DNA from: Rodentolepis nana
Taxonomy: Eukaryota; Platyhelminthes; Cestoda; Cyclophyllidea; Hymenolepididae
Direction of reading: 5' to 3'
Length of the DNA: 23,503 nt
Assembly: GCA_900617975.1 (NCBI GenBank)
Contig: UZAE01013343.1
Coordinates: forward strand, 1-23,503
In this document: piece after piece, positions 7,846 through 19,200 of the stretch
Numbering within the stretch: position 1 is the first letter of the stretch
How the letters are laid out: every line of letters begins with the position of its first letter
Made by a program: the position numbers and the translations under genes
Notes under the pieces: model-generated
Seen by the model: only the letters and a program-made list of their open reading frames with translations
What the model was told of the DNA's origin: nothing
Database searches by the model: none

Positions 7846-9690
7846 TTGTACTATAGAGACTAAGCTCACTAACTGTAATACACAACCAAAATTATTTGAA
7901 TAATAAATTAATTAATCCTTAATTAATGCTTGGAGTTTTAACGAACTGGGAGATCTCGCTACAGAGGTTACTGAGTATAAGTCAATGCTGTATCCTCGAA
8001 ATCATATAGTTTGCTACAAGCAAATAACCATAAATTAATAAATAATAAAATTTCTTGCATACCAGAGAGAACACGGGATGAGCAGACTTGCGACGGATAA
8101 ACAATTTAGGTGATATTGTCAACTTGAAGTGTTACGGCGAATATTCACTCAAACTATATTAATGGTAAAGAAGGAAATGAAGCTATACTGGGAGAAATTG
8201 ATATGATAAATTAGTAAGGGATAAAAATATGAATATAATTTTTCGGAGGAAAAAATTACAGTGCACTAAAAGGATGCCACCCAGGTCTATCGCGTGACAT
8301 CAGAATAATCAACACCTCCAATGCCGATTGAAGTAATCTCGCTTGCACTAACATGTTCTGGGAAGTGTGATGTGCTTGTTGAGGCTTTCTCAGCTAATAA
8401 GATAATAACGTGCATTTGAAGTATCATTAATTGCATTTAAATATTGTTCATAATTAAATAAAATAGGATGTTTGCAACAATTGACGTAATTAGCTAAGTC
8501 TAATAAAACGCCGAATTTTATTGTTTGCGCGATGATTGCTACTCAAACAATATGAACCGCAATAAAGAAGTTTAAATTGCAAAGCAGAGAACTAAATTAG
8601 AATTGGATCTTAGTAATGGTACCACATTTCAATCAAACATTAACAGTCTGGAATGATAAGAATTCGGTGAATCTCAAAAACGGTATCCGACCAAAGCTAT
8701 TGATACGTAAGCAAGATATCGTTGATAAGGAAACAATGATGTGCCACGATTAATTATTTATTTATACAATATATTTGCTTGTGATTGAATTATGCTGAAA
8801 TTTCTGGTTTGTTCTGGAGATGTGAATCAATGTTAATTTCAGTTTCTTTGGCGTTAATTTCCATTCCAGCGCTTAGCACCCAATCTTACTGCATATGTAT
8901 GCCTATGGTAACATTTATCTTTATAGAGAAAAATTAATTCGTTATGTGTGTGCATTAAAATGTGTTTGTTCGAAATTTGAAATTTACTTAGCATGACGTT
9001 GAAATGTAAATCAAACTTTAATATTATTAAATATTCCAGCGTGGATAGTCTTTAGAAAACACTTTTTAAATTCTTGCTCACAAAGCCTGCAAAATATTGC
9101 ATCATTCTAGCAAATAGAATTCTGACGTCCTTGGTTGCCCGACGGAAAATCCAGGGGACAATTAATTTACCTTAAATACTAATTCTTATTGAATTAACAG
9201 TACATTGTATCCAGGCCATTTTAAATCTTATCTGCTGTGCATCATTTTAATTTTTAAAGTGGGCGAGTAGAAATATAAGCATTTAGTTGAACTTTGCAAA
9301 ATTTACTTCGATACTCGAGATAGAAGCAATAAATATTAGTTTTTTAATATTTATAGCAGGTATGGAAGAATATAAAATTTAATGATTATGCAATAAACAT
9401 ACACATAGTCTCATTTCTTTTTTTAGGTTGCTTTGTGAGAGCGTGCGTCAAATACACTATTTTGTGATACAGCAATTTTGGTTTGTACAAAACGCAATTT
9501 TTTTCCAATATTCGTTAATTTATAGTTTTCCTTTTAAATTTATATTTATAATTAGTATTTTTTAATTTTAATAATTTAAAGTCAGCATATTGTTGCTGCT
9601 TTCTTGATTTGTTGACAATGATATTTAAAATATTTCCGTTATAGCTTTAAAAATCTTGTTTTATATCGCTTGCTACTGTGTATAAATTCA
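7846..9690. other. AT-rich intergenic DNA upstream of PSMD3
   Basis: About 1.8 kb with no supported gene. A less AT-rich island at about 8265-8400 may be a fragment of another repeat, but no second copy exists in this window to prove it. Stretches just before PSMD3 (9480-9700) are extremely AT-rich and could include its promoter. No specific element is called. Confidence 0.4.
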
Positions 9691-9699
9691 TTTATAACC

Positions 9700-9715
9700 T
9701 ATGTTATAGATTATG
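9700..9715 (+). promoter_or_regulatory. Possible trans-splice acceptor at PSMD3 start
   Basis: An AT-rich, pyrimidine-poor stretch ends in TTATAG at 9704-9709, and the PSMD3 ATG follows three bases later at 9713. An acceptor AG this close to the start is what a spliced-leader trans-splicing site would look like in a flatworm. It could also be the 3' end of an intron whose 5' non-coding exon was not identified. Confidence 0.4.
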
Positions 9716-11823
9716 CTTGTTGATACTAAGGCTGTTACGGAAGAAGCCTTAGTCAAATCTCCTGTTGATGGGGAAGAGCCAAAGGATGTTGATTTGCTTA
9801 CGCTTGAGGACATTCGTGATCAGATACGCTATATTGAAAAATCAGTTGCCACCAAAGAGTTGCATTTCATGACTCGCGTTCTTCGTGGTCTAAATACGAT
9901 TCGCCGTAAACTAAACAGCAACGTTTTGCGTGGTCTTGTACACACCTATTTTGTACCTCAGTCTCAACAGTGGAATTATTTTATGGAGTTCCTTCCAGAG
10001 GTAACCAGCGTCATTTAATATCGGTTAACATGTGTAGGCTATGGATGCTCCGCCCAAATTGAATTTGAAGCCGAAAACTCAAAAATCTGGTTCTCTCTTA
10101 CCAGAAGTTGAAGTATATCTACACCTTTTATTGCTAATGCATCTATTAGATGGAGGAATGACTAAAGAAGTATGTCTAGAGTATGAAATTTTACATATTT
10201 ACTGCGGGTTTCGTTTTATTTGTTCATTACTTTCCAGGCGACGAATTGTTCATCCCTTTTAATGGAAAGAACCCAAGAAACCGGTCGAAGAAGTATGGCT
10301 GTACTGGCTAGTAGGTGTTTCTACTTCCACAGCAGAGCTTTTGAGTTGGATGATAGATTGGAGGAAATCCGTTCTTTCCTTCATTCTCGTCTTCGTTCAG
10401 CTACTCTCAAGAAAGTACGTCACTTTTTTTGTATTTTGATTTTACTTTTCTTATCTATAATTGGTGTTTATTTTAGAATCACGATTGCCAAGCTGTGCTG
10501 GTTAATTTGCTATTGAGGAACTATCTTCATTATAATTTACATGATCAGGCCTCTAAACTTGTTAGTCGCGTTGAGTTTCCTGAATCGGCTCCTAATAATG
10601 AATGGGCACGCTTTTTGTATTACCTCGGTACACACTTTAGTCTTACGAACTTACTTATGCTTTTCCGTGTTTTAACATATTTATAACTTTGTATTTGGAA
10701 GGCTTCATCAAGGCTATTCAGCTGGACTACAACGCTGCCCATGATCATCTTGTATCAGCAAACAGAAAGGCTCCACAGCATACAGCTATTGGATTCAAAC
10801 AGGCTCTGCACAAACTGAATACCGTTGTAGAACTTTTATTAGGGGAATTGCCTGATCGTAGTATTTTCAGACAGCCTGAGTTCAAAGACGCTCTGCATCC
10901 TTACTTTCAACTCACTCAATCTATACATGCTGGTGATTTGGGTCAATTTAACAATGTCCTCAAGACTTATTTGAGACAATTCAACCATGATAAGACCTAC
11001 ACTCTTATTCTACGTCTTCGTCACAACGTTATAAAAACTGGTGTTAGGAGAATTTCCTTAAGCTATTCGAAGATTTCTCTCACCGATGTTGCTGAGAAGT
11101 TACAGTTAGACAGTGCTGAAGATGCTGAGTACATTGTTGCTAAGGTGATTTTAAAAGCTTATCGCAGTTCCCTTTTTACTGTTATTTATAGTGGTGCTTT
11201 TCCTTGAACCTGTAGGCTATTCGTGATGGCGTTATTGAAGCTGTGATTAACCGTGAACATGGCTACATGATTACAACAGAAGCGAGTGATCTCTACTCAA
11301 CTCGTGAACCGGTGCATCAATTCAATCAACGCATCAGTTTCTGTCTTGGAATCAGAAACCAGGGAATTAAGGCCATGCGATACCCACCCAAGAAGTATGA
11401 CAATGATTTGGAATCCGCTGAGGTTAGCAATGGGTTATCAAAATGCAATGATGCTAACCATTAAGAATTCTATTGACTAAGTAACTTCAATGCTATGCTC
11501 TATTAGGACCTAACGGATGTTATTTATGTACCAATATTAATAATTCTTATCGTTGATTTTGTAAATAATGGATTTCTAACTTGTTGTGCAAGATCAACTC
11601 CACCGGCATATCAGGGCATTTTGATTTTTAACTTCATTTTGTATTTATTAAGATTGAATGTACGTCGACTGAGAATCTATCACAAATTCACGGATGTTTT
11701 CCTTAAAGGCTATGGTTACTTGACATCAATGTTATTTGCTTTTAGGAGCGCCGAGAACGCGAGCAGCAAGAGATGGAAAGTGCAAAGGAGCTCTCTGAGG
11801 ATGATTTCGATGGTTTCCCCTAA
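9713..11823 (+). CDS. PSMD3: 26S proteasome non-ATPase regulatory subunit 3 (PSMD3/RPN3)
   Basis: PSMD3/RPN3 is a scaffold subunit of the 19S regulatory lid, which captures and deubiquitinates proteasome substrates. Seven exons join in frame: 9713-10000, 10038-10169, 10238-10414, 10477-10627, 10702-11144, 11216-11422 and 11746-11823 (TAA), giving 491 aa against 534 in human. All introns are GT..AG, and the first is only 37 bp. Conserved landmarks are [15 protein letters not shown] (residues 29-43), [14 protein letters not shown] (about 210-224), [10 protein letters not shown] (239-248), a PCI-type helical region from about 250, [20 protein letters not shown] (354-373) in the winged-helix part, and the acidic tail ending DDFDGFP. 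The N-terminus is shorter than in human and lacks its Pro/Ala-rich extension. The ATG at 9713 is the first in frame. The RIIa-domain gene converges on its 3' end. Confidence 0.96.
11422..11459 (+). other. Inverted repeat covering the last PSMD3 5' splice site
   Basis: GGTTAGCA (11422-11429) and TGCTAACC (11452-11459) are perfect complements with a 22-nt loop. The intron 6 donor GT is at 11423-11424, inside the left arm. Pairing in pre-mRNA would hide the donor from U1. Retaining the intron would replace the conserved C-terminus with about 14 other residues ending at the TAA at 11462-11464. Confidence 0.45.
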
Positions 11824-11871
11824 AAGGGACTTTCATAGGTCGCTCACCCTCCCCTCTTTTCGACTGTTATA

Positions 11872-11877
11872 ATTAAA
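11872..11877 (+). promoter_or_regulatory. PSMD3 polyadenylation signal candidate (ATTAAA)
   Basis: ATTAAA lies 49 bases after the PSMD3 stop codon, a typical distance. A canonical AATAAA lies further on at 12012-12017. If that one is used, the transcript would overlap the RIIa gene on the opposite strand. Confidence 0.5.
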
Positions 11878-11976
11878 GTTCGTTTTGTCAGTAAATCCCC
11901 ACACACCTCGGGTTGTATCTTTATAAATAATTGACTTCCGTGAAATCTTTTTTCCAATTTTTGAAACTAAATCGAG

Positions 11977-11982
11977 TTTATT
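11977..11982 (-). promoter_or_regulatory. RIIa-domain gene polyadenylation signal (AATAAA)
   Basis: TTTATT on the + strand gives AATAAA on the minus strand, about 112 bases beyond the stop codon at 12095-12097. It is the nearest canonical signal downstream of that gene. Confidence 0.5.
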
Positions 11983-12094
11983 TAGAAATCTCAAGTGCTT
12001 TTACACTTCAAAATAAAAATTAAGGACGAAACATAAGTGTGAGACCGCAGTTAGTTAAGTTATATCGTTCGGCATAATCTCTAGAGCTAAAAAA

Positions 12095-12340
12095 TTATTT
12101 GGGCTTATCCCGTGGGCAACTGCGAAGGTGTAGCATTCTGTCGTTTCCGAGTGGGTCATCACTTGCCCTTCTGACTATGGACGCTCGGTCTTGGCAGCTA
12201 TTGGGGTCCTGTCGAGATTTGAAGAAATCTATTGAGAACTGTATAACATCAGCTGGTCTCTGAAGTAATACTTCGCATGTTAAATCCTCAAGAAGCTTCT
12301 GAAAGCCATCAGGTAGTTGCGGTCTATCACAAAAGGGCAT
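12095..12340 (-). CDS. Small stand-alone RIIa (PKA docking/dimerization) domain protein
   Basis: This single-exon reading frame encodes 81 aa. Residues about 8-38 (QLPDGFQKLLEDLTCEVLLQ, then RPADVIQFSIDFF) match the RIIa fold of PKA type II regulatory subunits and of sperm/ciliary proteins such as SPA17, CABYR and ROPN1 (IPPGLxxLLxxxTxEVLRxQPxDLxxFAxxYF). This fold dimerises and binds the amphipathic helix of A-kinase anchoring proteins. A classic PKA phosphorylation consensus RRAS lies at about residues 57-60, where full regulatory subunits carry their inhibitor site. No cyclic-nucleotide-binding domain follows, and the frame ends at TAA. The ATG at 12338-12340 is chosen because an in-frame TAA lies 24 bases upstream (12362-12364). 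It could instead be the first exon of a longer gene, but the PSMD3 gene fills the adjacent downstream DNA. Confidence 0.75.
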   Translation of the reverse strand: MPFCDRPQLPDGFQKLLEDLTCEVLLQRPADVIQFSIDFFKSRQDPNSCQDRASIVRRASDDPLGNDRMLHLRSCPRDKPK

Positions 12341-12364
12341 CGTGGATTTAAATCCTTCCACTTA

Positions 12365-13210
12365 ATGTTAGCGTCTGTTACCATGTAAATAAGTCGCAAA
12401 AATGCGTAATGATGCCTTAAAATTGAAAGTTTAACAATTTTCAATTTCATTGTAAAAATATTAGATTATTATTTTAGGATACGTCAGAATAAAAATTTAA
12501 CATTGGTGATACAGATAGCTAAAACCGAAATGTTTGGTACTGAACATCAAAGGGGGTGATGAGGGCTTTAGATATATTTTTTCGCCACAGTTCAGTAACG
12601 TTAATGCTATTTGAGATAAAACTTTGCAAAGCTTTGAATACAAACAAAACACTACATAATAATTTCAAAAAAGTATTAATTCAATTCCACAGGGTCATTG
12701 AAAGGAATGGAGGGAGGAAAGTCGATTTATTAATTGCAAGTAGAGCAATTGAATGTCTTAATGTCCATATATGGAGTAAAATAAAATGTCTCAACTAGGT
12801 TAAAAGAAACATTTTTTCTTAGTGGACTAATTTCTTGCTTACAAGAAGATCCTGGCTGTAACGAAGATAAAATCCCACTTATTAGAAATAGAACTAATTT
12901 ATCGCAAGAGAAGTTGGTGATTCTTGTGGGGAGGGGTCATAGGCGTTTCGTAAAGCAAACATAAATATTATTTTTGACTTATAACAAATCAGGAAAAGGA
13001 ATGATTTAGATTTACGACAATGGAATAGCTCAAGAGAAAAGTAAGAGATAGATTCCAAAGAATATTAATTCGATAAATGTTTTATTTAAAATTTAAAACC
13101 TATGTATTAATTGCGTTTTTAAGCTATGATATCCAACTAATTAACTGAAAAATAACAAAGCTAATTATTTAAATGCATCACTTTTAATACGCTGTCGCTT
13201 ACCGGCTTAA
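12365..13210. other. Divergent intergenic region, nothing coding supported
   Basis: About 850 bp of AT-rich DNA between the RIIa gene (-) and the zinc-finger gene (+). It must hold both promoters. An open frame at 12556-12798 shows no recognisable family and has no start context, so no gene is called. Confidence 0.45.
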
Positions 13211-13228
13211 TTTAGAAATATAACGATG
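13205..13228 (+). promoter_or_regulatory. Possible trans-splice acceptor before zinc-finger gene start
   Basis: GGCTTAATTTAG ends at 13215, ten bases before the ATG at 13226. As with PSMD3, an AG acceptor immediately before the start would suit spliced-leader addition or a short 5' UTR intron. There is no independent proof. Confidence 0.35.
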
Positions 13229-16200
13229 GTAAGTTGTTCATTGAAATTTTCAAATTTACCATTTATATTTGTTTTGACACCTTTTTACTCTTGCTTCAGC
13301 TGAGGCATGAAAATCGAACAAAAGTTTATCGTACACTTGCATTGTTGTGTGAGTCCGAGTCTTTGTCCGATGCTCAATTGAAAGCATATCAGACTCGTTT
13401 GCAGTAAGTTATTATTCGTTTTTAATTCCTAGGGAGTACCGAACTTATTTAGAGGCTGTTAGCCGGCTAGCCAATTGCGGAAATGTTTGCATTACGGAAG
13501 AGGCCGTTATGATTGGTGACAACGGTCTACTTACTGGAGAGTCCTTAAACGCTCTACAACATGCTGGAGCTATATCAGTTTATAATACTTTGCAGCAGAA
13601 TAACTGGGAATATCCTGTTCCAGAAGGTTTGTTATTTGGCTTTTTGTTTATTTTCTGTAGAGGGTGAGGTTGCAGTATTGAAAACGCACACAACCGTCCC
13701 CGATGATTTTTTGGATTCTGAAAAGCCAATTCGATCCGATTGGCCTTCGGTCTTTGTTTCTGAGTGTTTCGTAGAGGGTGAAAAGGCTAAACTTCATGGT
13801 TCCGCTCGTCCACTTCGCACCTTCCTACCACCAAGCATTGTTTTCAGAAGTGCAGCTGACATGGACGATGATTTACCAGAACCTGAATTACCGCCTTCAA
13901 GTGCTCTTGGTCCAGAAACTGGTCTTGAAATCGTCTCAATGAATGACAGTCTCGCCATTAGAAAGACCAGGGAAAGCGATGGATCTGTTGGTAAGCTGCA
14001 TCTGCTTCATGTCCTATTGGCAATAATTATCCCATTCCCTACTTAAGCGGATTTTCTGAGACTCCTTATGTAAAATCGAAGTAATTTTTATTGTGATGAT
14101 ATCAAAATACCTTTCATATAATTGATTTTCTTCTTTATCCTAAACTGTCAGCAATTAAGAGCTTTATTTTACCACATATTAATAGTTTAATAGTTCTTTG
14201 TTGAACAAAATCGCTCATTAGTTCCCAATTTATCATGCTTTATTCTTAATTCTACTTTTATATTGGTGTTTTTATTTGCAAAAGTGTATTTTTAATTATA
14301 ATGCATTCTTACTAAGCCTCTCCACTGTTTTTACTGTCTTGTTCGACATGACACATTTGGTTTCTTTTACTTTTTTGTTCCAAATTACAGTATCCACATG
14401 GCCCATGATCTTTTGTTTTTATGATGATTATGCTTTGTGCCTTGGCAATAAAATCTGGGTTTATCTTTTTCTGCAATTTAACACCTTTTCAAGCTTAGCT
14501 CGTTCCATCAGGTTTGATAATCTCTTTATTTTCGTTTTTGTCTTTTACCAGAATGCATTCCAATTGATGAGTACTACTACGGTCGTCAGGATGGCAGCAA
14601 AGATTACGCCGAGGACAAGGCTGAATTTCGCTTCAAATGTGCTGTTTGTCAACTCATGTTTTACAATAATATCAAACTCATGCATCACATCATGGGTCAT
14701 GTTGATGAAGGCATTCAAGCTCTAATTGGGTTTACTTTGAACCAATGTCGAATTTGTAATCAATCCTTCGCTAATGCCTTTATTCTTCGTGCACATATGG
14801 AAAAGGTAGTGACCTGAGTTTTCTTAAATATTCTGGGTAATTTGGTGGGATGTTTGTTTAGTGCTAAATTATGGCTGTTTTAGGACCATGGTGGTGCGAC
14901 AATTTTCGAAACTAACAAGACTGATGGAGGTGAAGGAACTCAGCTCTCGGCATCTGGTTTCTCCTGTCGAATCTGTGGTAAGGAGGCAGCTAGTGATCTT
15001 GCGCTTGCACATCATCTACAGTCCACACATCGCCAACGTGAAATGCCATATGTGTGTCGCATCTGCCTTTTCCGCTCCTCTCTCTATGAGGACGCTTTAG
15101 AGCACTTTAAAAAAGTACACAATGGTTCAAATCACCTACTCTGCTTCTATTGCCTCAGATATTTCACCCCTACTGATGCCCGAGTTCCTGGTATTCCTCT
15201 AACCTCTCCTGCTGGCACGTCTGGAGGTGCTGTTAGCACCGCAGGTTTAGGAGCTGGTGTTGGACAGACGCAGGTGTATCTGCAGCACTTGCGAATGCAT
15301 CAGGTTCAGCATCAACTCCGACGCTGTCCATCATGTCGCCTCAACTTCACAAACAAGTCGGACTACCAGGTGCACCGGCGACTGGACCATAAAGCGGGTA
15401 GCAGCTGTAGTGCAGCGGCTGCGGAACAACACTTGAAGGAACTTCAACAGCAGCAGGTTGATGAGCAGTCTCAGATGCATGTACAAGGAGAGGAGCAGGA
15501 ACAAATTGTCGATCATGTTGAACATGCCGATGAACAGCAACATAACGTTGAGGAATACATTGTAAGTCGTTCTCTTTTTTTAAATTCTGCCATAATTTTT
15601 GTTCAATAGGCCCAAAATTGATATATTAATAGTATAGAACCTTGACATTTTCGAAGCCTTCGTAAACGTATCATTGCCCACTTAGTGTTTAGAATGAGTA
15701 ATAACTCAAGAGGTTTGTAAAATAGGATATTTTTAACTAGTGACTTTCTCAAAATGAGTGTTAGAAAAGTCTCTTTGTAGATAATATCATTAAATTTGTC
15801 CCGATGTTCTTTTACTTCCTTTGAGTGACCTTTTGGATACGTGTCTTTGTAATTCAAGCCTATACCATTTGAACATCAATTGTTTAGTAGTTTTGCGTTT
15901 ATTTATCTTCAAAGCTTGTAGTGATGTGTTTACTAGGTTTATAGAAATCTAAATTGGCAGTTACTTAACAAGTAGCTGTTCATAATTTGATCGCTACTCG
16001 AATAGTTATAGACATTCGTCCTCTAAATTTATGCAGTGAAAGTGGTACTTCCTTGAAAAGTTTAAATTTTTATGCTTTCCTTCTCTTCATCATTTATTCC
16101 ATTTGCTTATCTAGGGAAAATAAGTTTAGCGTATACCTTAAAGCCTCTCTTTTTGTGAGGTTTTTTTTTCAGTTGCTCCGGTTGGTGAAGCTTTTGTTCT

Positions 16201-19200
16201 AGATCCCGTTTGTGGAAATTCCTGTCTCGAAAGTTTATGGTAAAGGAATCAGGGTGTTGAAGCATGATCTCGGAGCTAGTTCTTCACTAATCTTTGTCCT
16301 GTGAAATCATAATACTAAAATCAGCTTTCTCACAGTGTTCAGTCTTTTTTATCAAACATTGTTGATATCGTTTTTCAAATTCCTAAGGTCATTAGAAAGA
16401 GTGCTCACAATACATAACTGTAGACTTGCTTTCTTCCATTCTTATTTTTTGGGAGGACTAATCAGTGGGGGTGGGGGTGTTCCATCTGCGCACATGAAGA
16501 TCTCAATAGCCTCTTGTTTGTATCCAGATATTTATGAGTCCGATGTGTCTTTGTTGAAATTGTATTACATATTTTTAGACGACAGCTGAGTCTATAAAGA
16601 GACACCAACAAGAACGCCAAGCTGCTCTACAAGCGGCTAAAAGAGCAGCTCAAACTCATGCAGCTGAGCAGCAAAAGAAAAAGGCCGCTGCCGCGGCGGC
16701 GGCGGCGGAGGCAGCAGCGGCTGCTGAAGCAGAAGAGAATCGTGTAATTCTTCTTAATGTTCCCGAAGCGAGTCGCACTATGGATCTCTCCTCTGTGCAG
16801 ATTCCGCCTGAAGCCACCAAGCTCACTTGTCTGGAATGTGGGGAACTTCTTACTTCAGACAATCACAAGTAAGTGAATTAGTCTGAATTGGTCTAAGTTA
16901 GAGACCTTATGGAGAAAAGACAAGTTAATATGACGTTGCATAAAGCCCATTAGGCGTATGAAAGGGAGATATAAGTATTGAGAAGCAGGGGTGCGCGCTG
17001 ATGATTGTTAGCTTTCCATTTCCTGTCATGCGACTTATTATTCCCACTCCATTGAAGTATCACTTTTATGCGCCATCATTTTCCATTCATTTTTGGCACC
17101 GTTTTGCAACGACATATTTTAAAATCTCTCGATCTCTGATTTATACACTACATTTGTCATTGTGTTATAAGTTTTACCAGAAGTAATTTTGGGTAATCGA
17201 ATCCTTGTTCTATTCTAGACAATACCTCCCCTGCTCTGCATGTGTCTTCGCAACGTGCTGCGCTGCCGGTTTTACTCGACATGTGCATCGTGCCCACGTC
17301 TACGCTCAAGGCACTGATAAGAGCGTTGCCTCACACACAGGCGCTCCTATGGTTCGTCCGATTGCATCATTCGATTGGATTTCTCCAACTACCGAACAAC
17401 CCATGGATATAAGCCAATTGCCACAGACCAATCCCGTTGATATCAGCTTCGCATGTCCTAAGTGTGCGCTCTCTGGTGTAGACGGAAATACTCTAGCCAG
17501 ACATCTTGTTGAAGAGTGCAGCATTGAAGGTGCTACACTCCAGCCTGATCCTTCTATCGTCGCAGCCAGAAGGCAAGCTGAAGAAAATGCTCGTTTACAA
17601 CAAGAGCAACAACAAGAACAGGTACCTCTTATTGTAATAGTATAAGTAGTTATTTATTTCCAGCATGACTTACTCTATAACAAGGGTAACGGCTTCTGGA
17701 TTTTTCCGCTTAATTAATTTAGGTAGTGCGAAGGTCATTATGGTAACTTTTCTATTGTCCAGTTTTTATCAGACATTGGATCACGCCATTCCTACTTATT
17801 TAACATTTACCACATATTTAATATGTCAAATTTATCGTTTCTGTTCCATTTGGAGATGTCTTACGAGACAAGTGAACAAGTGACTATGTTTGCTGAAGGC
17901 CAAGCCGTATCCGAATCTGCACAAGCCGATACAACAGCAGCTCCTGGAGCGCCTTCTTTGACCCATGAGCAAACAGTGGTCACATTGGGAACCGCTGGAA
18001 ATCTTCCATCCACTATTGATATCACTGATACTTCGGGTGAAGTAGTTCAACGTCTAATGATTCCTGAAGATCTACAGTTGGAGCCCGGACAAACTCTTGT
18101 TCTCATTCAAGGCGAAGACGGTATTCCACAATTGGCAGTTATCAACCAAGCCGGTAAGTGTTCAATAGATATTATTCATTTTCAACTGTAAATAAATTCT
18201 ATAGTGCTATTTTGTATCATTAGGAATACAGGGGTCGAAGTCAGATTGATGATATCCAATTTTTTATGCTTAGGTCTGGTAAATTCTTGAACTTATTAAA
18301 TAGTGGATTTGCATTTCAAAATCTGAACAAATAGCTACTTAAAGGTTTTACTCAGCCTGAAATGGTTGTCTTTATTTCAGCATTTTTAAAAAAGCCTTAG
18401 AGATGCGGGTTCATACTTGCCGTGGTTAACAGTGGTGATGCAGAGCAATTTATTTGGGGGGATTCTTAACTGCTTAACGTCGGATTATGGCTTGTTCGCT
18501 TGTCGACTATCTGCCATGGGACCAATAAAGCCGCTTTCTTATTGTTGGAATGAGAAATGCAATTTGTGTTGCTCATTTTGAGATAAAATACTGACAATCT
18601 GCGCCTTAACAAATAGAGTGAGCCTTGTCTTGACCTGACGTGGGATGGTTTTGGGAAAGTAAGCAAATATTGCATTGTGGTGCTTAAGAACCCTTTGCTT
18701 TATAAGATAGTAGCTTGTAGTACATGTGATTCTTTCCTTTATTAACTAAAGGTGCTAATTAAGCATTCTATTGAAGTTTTCCCTCCCTCCTCTCCGAAAG
18801 TACCAGTTTCAAGTCCTTAAACTCGCCCTATCAAAAGGCACTGCTCTGTTTATACTGAATAGCATTGAAGTTTAAGTAGTTTTGGCATGATTGTCATTCT
18901 GGGATATTTTTGTACGACTATTTAAGCTATCAGCTTTTACTATCTAACTTGGCTGCATCAATCTGCAAGGAAATTGAGAGGAGAAAATTTCTAACATCTA
19001 TAAATGGTATTAGCGTCTAATATGAGTGGAGAAGAGATATCCTAGAGTCGCTCTTATGAGGAATTCGCAATCTACCACTACTTGTCAATAGGGAATAACG
19101 AGTGCAGTTGTTCATCCACATCAGTGGATGTGCGCTGATATGGATGTTGATCTCTTCTCACTCATGACTCATCAGGCTTGCATGTTGACCATCACTTCAT

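Noticed and set aside
12556..12798. 80-codon + strand frame between the RIIa and zinc-finger genes
   Set aside because: No recognisable similarity, AT-rich composition, and no splice junction links it to the zinc-finger gene.
14276..14725. 149-codon + strand frame as a separate gene
   Set aside because: Its second half is an out-of-frame reading of zinc-finger exon 5 and its first half is T-rich intron sequence.
16656..16862. Minus-strand polyalanine/serine frame
   Set aside because: It is the antisense shadow of the GCG tract in zinc-finger exon 7.
17763..17855. Upstream extension of zinc-finger exon 9 from the acceptor at 17760-17762
   Set aside because: It is in phase and open, but the added 31 residues are hydrophobic and look like translated intron. 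The junction at 17855/17856 was preferred, with the alternative noted.
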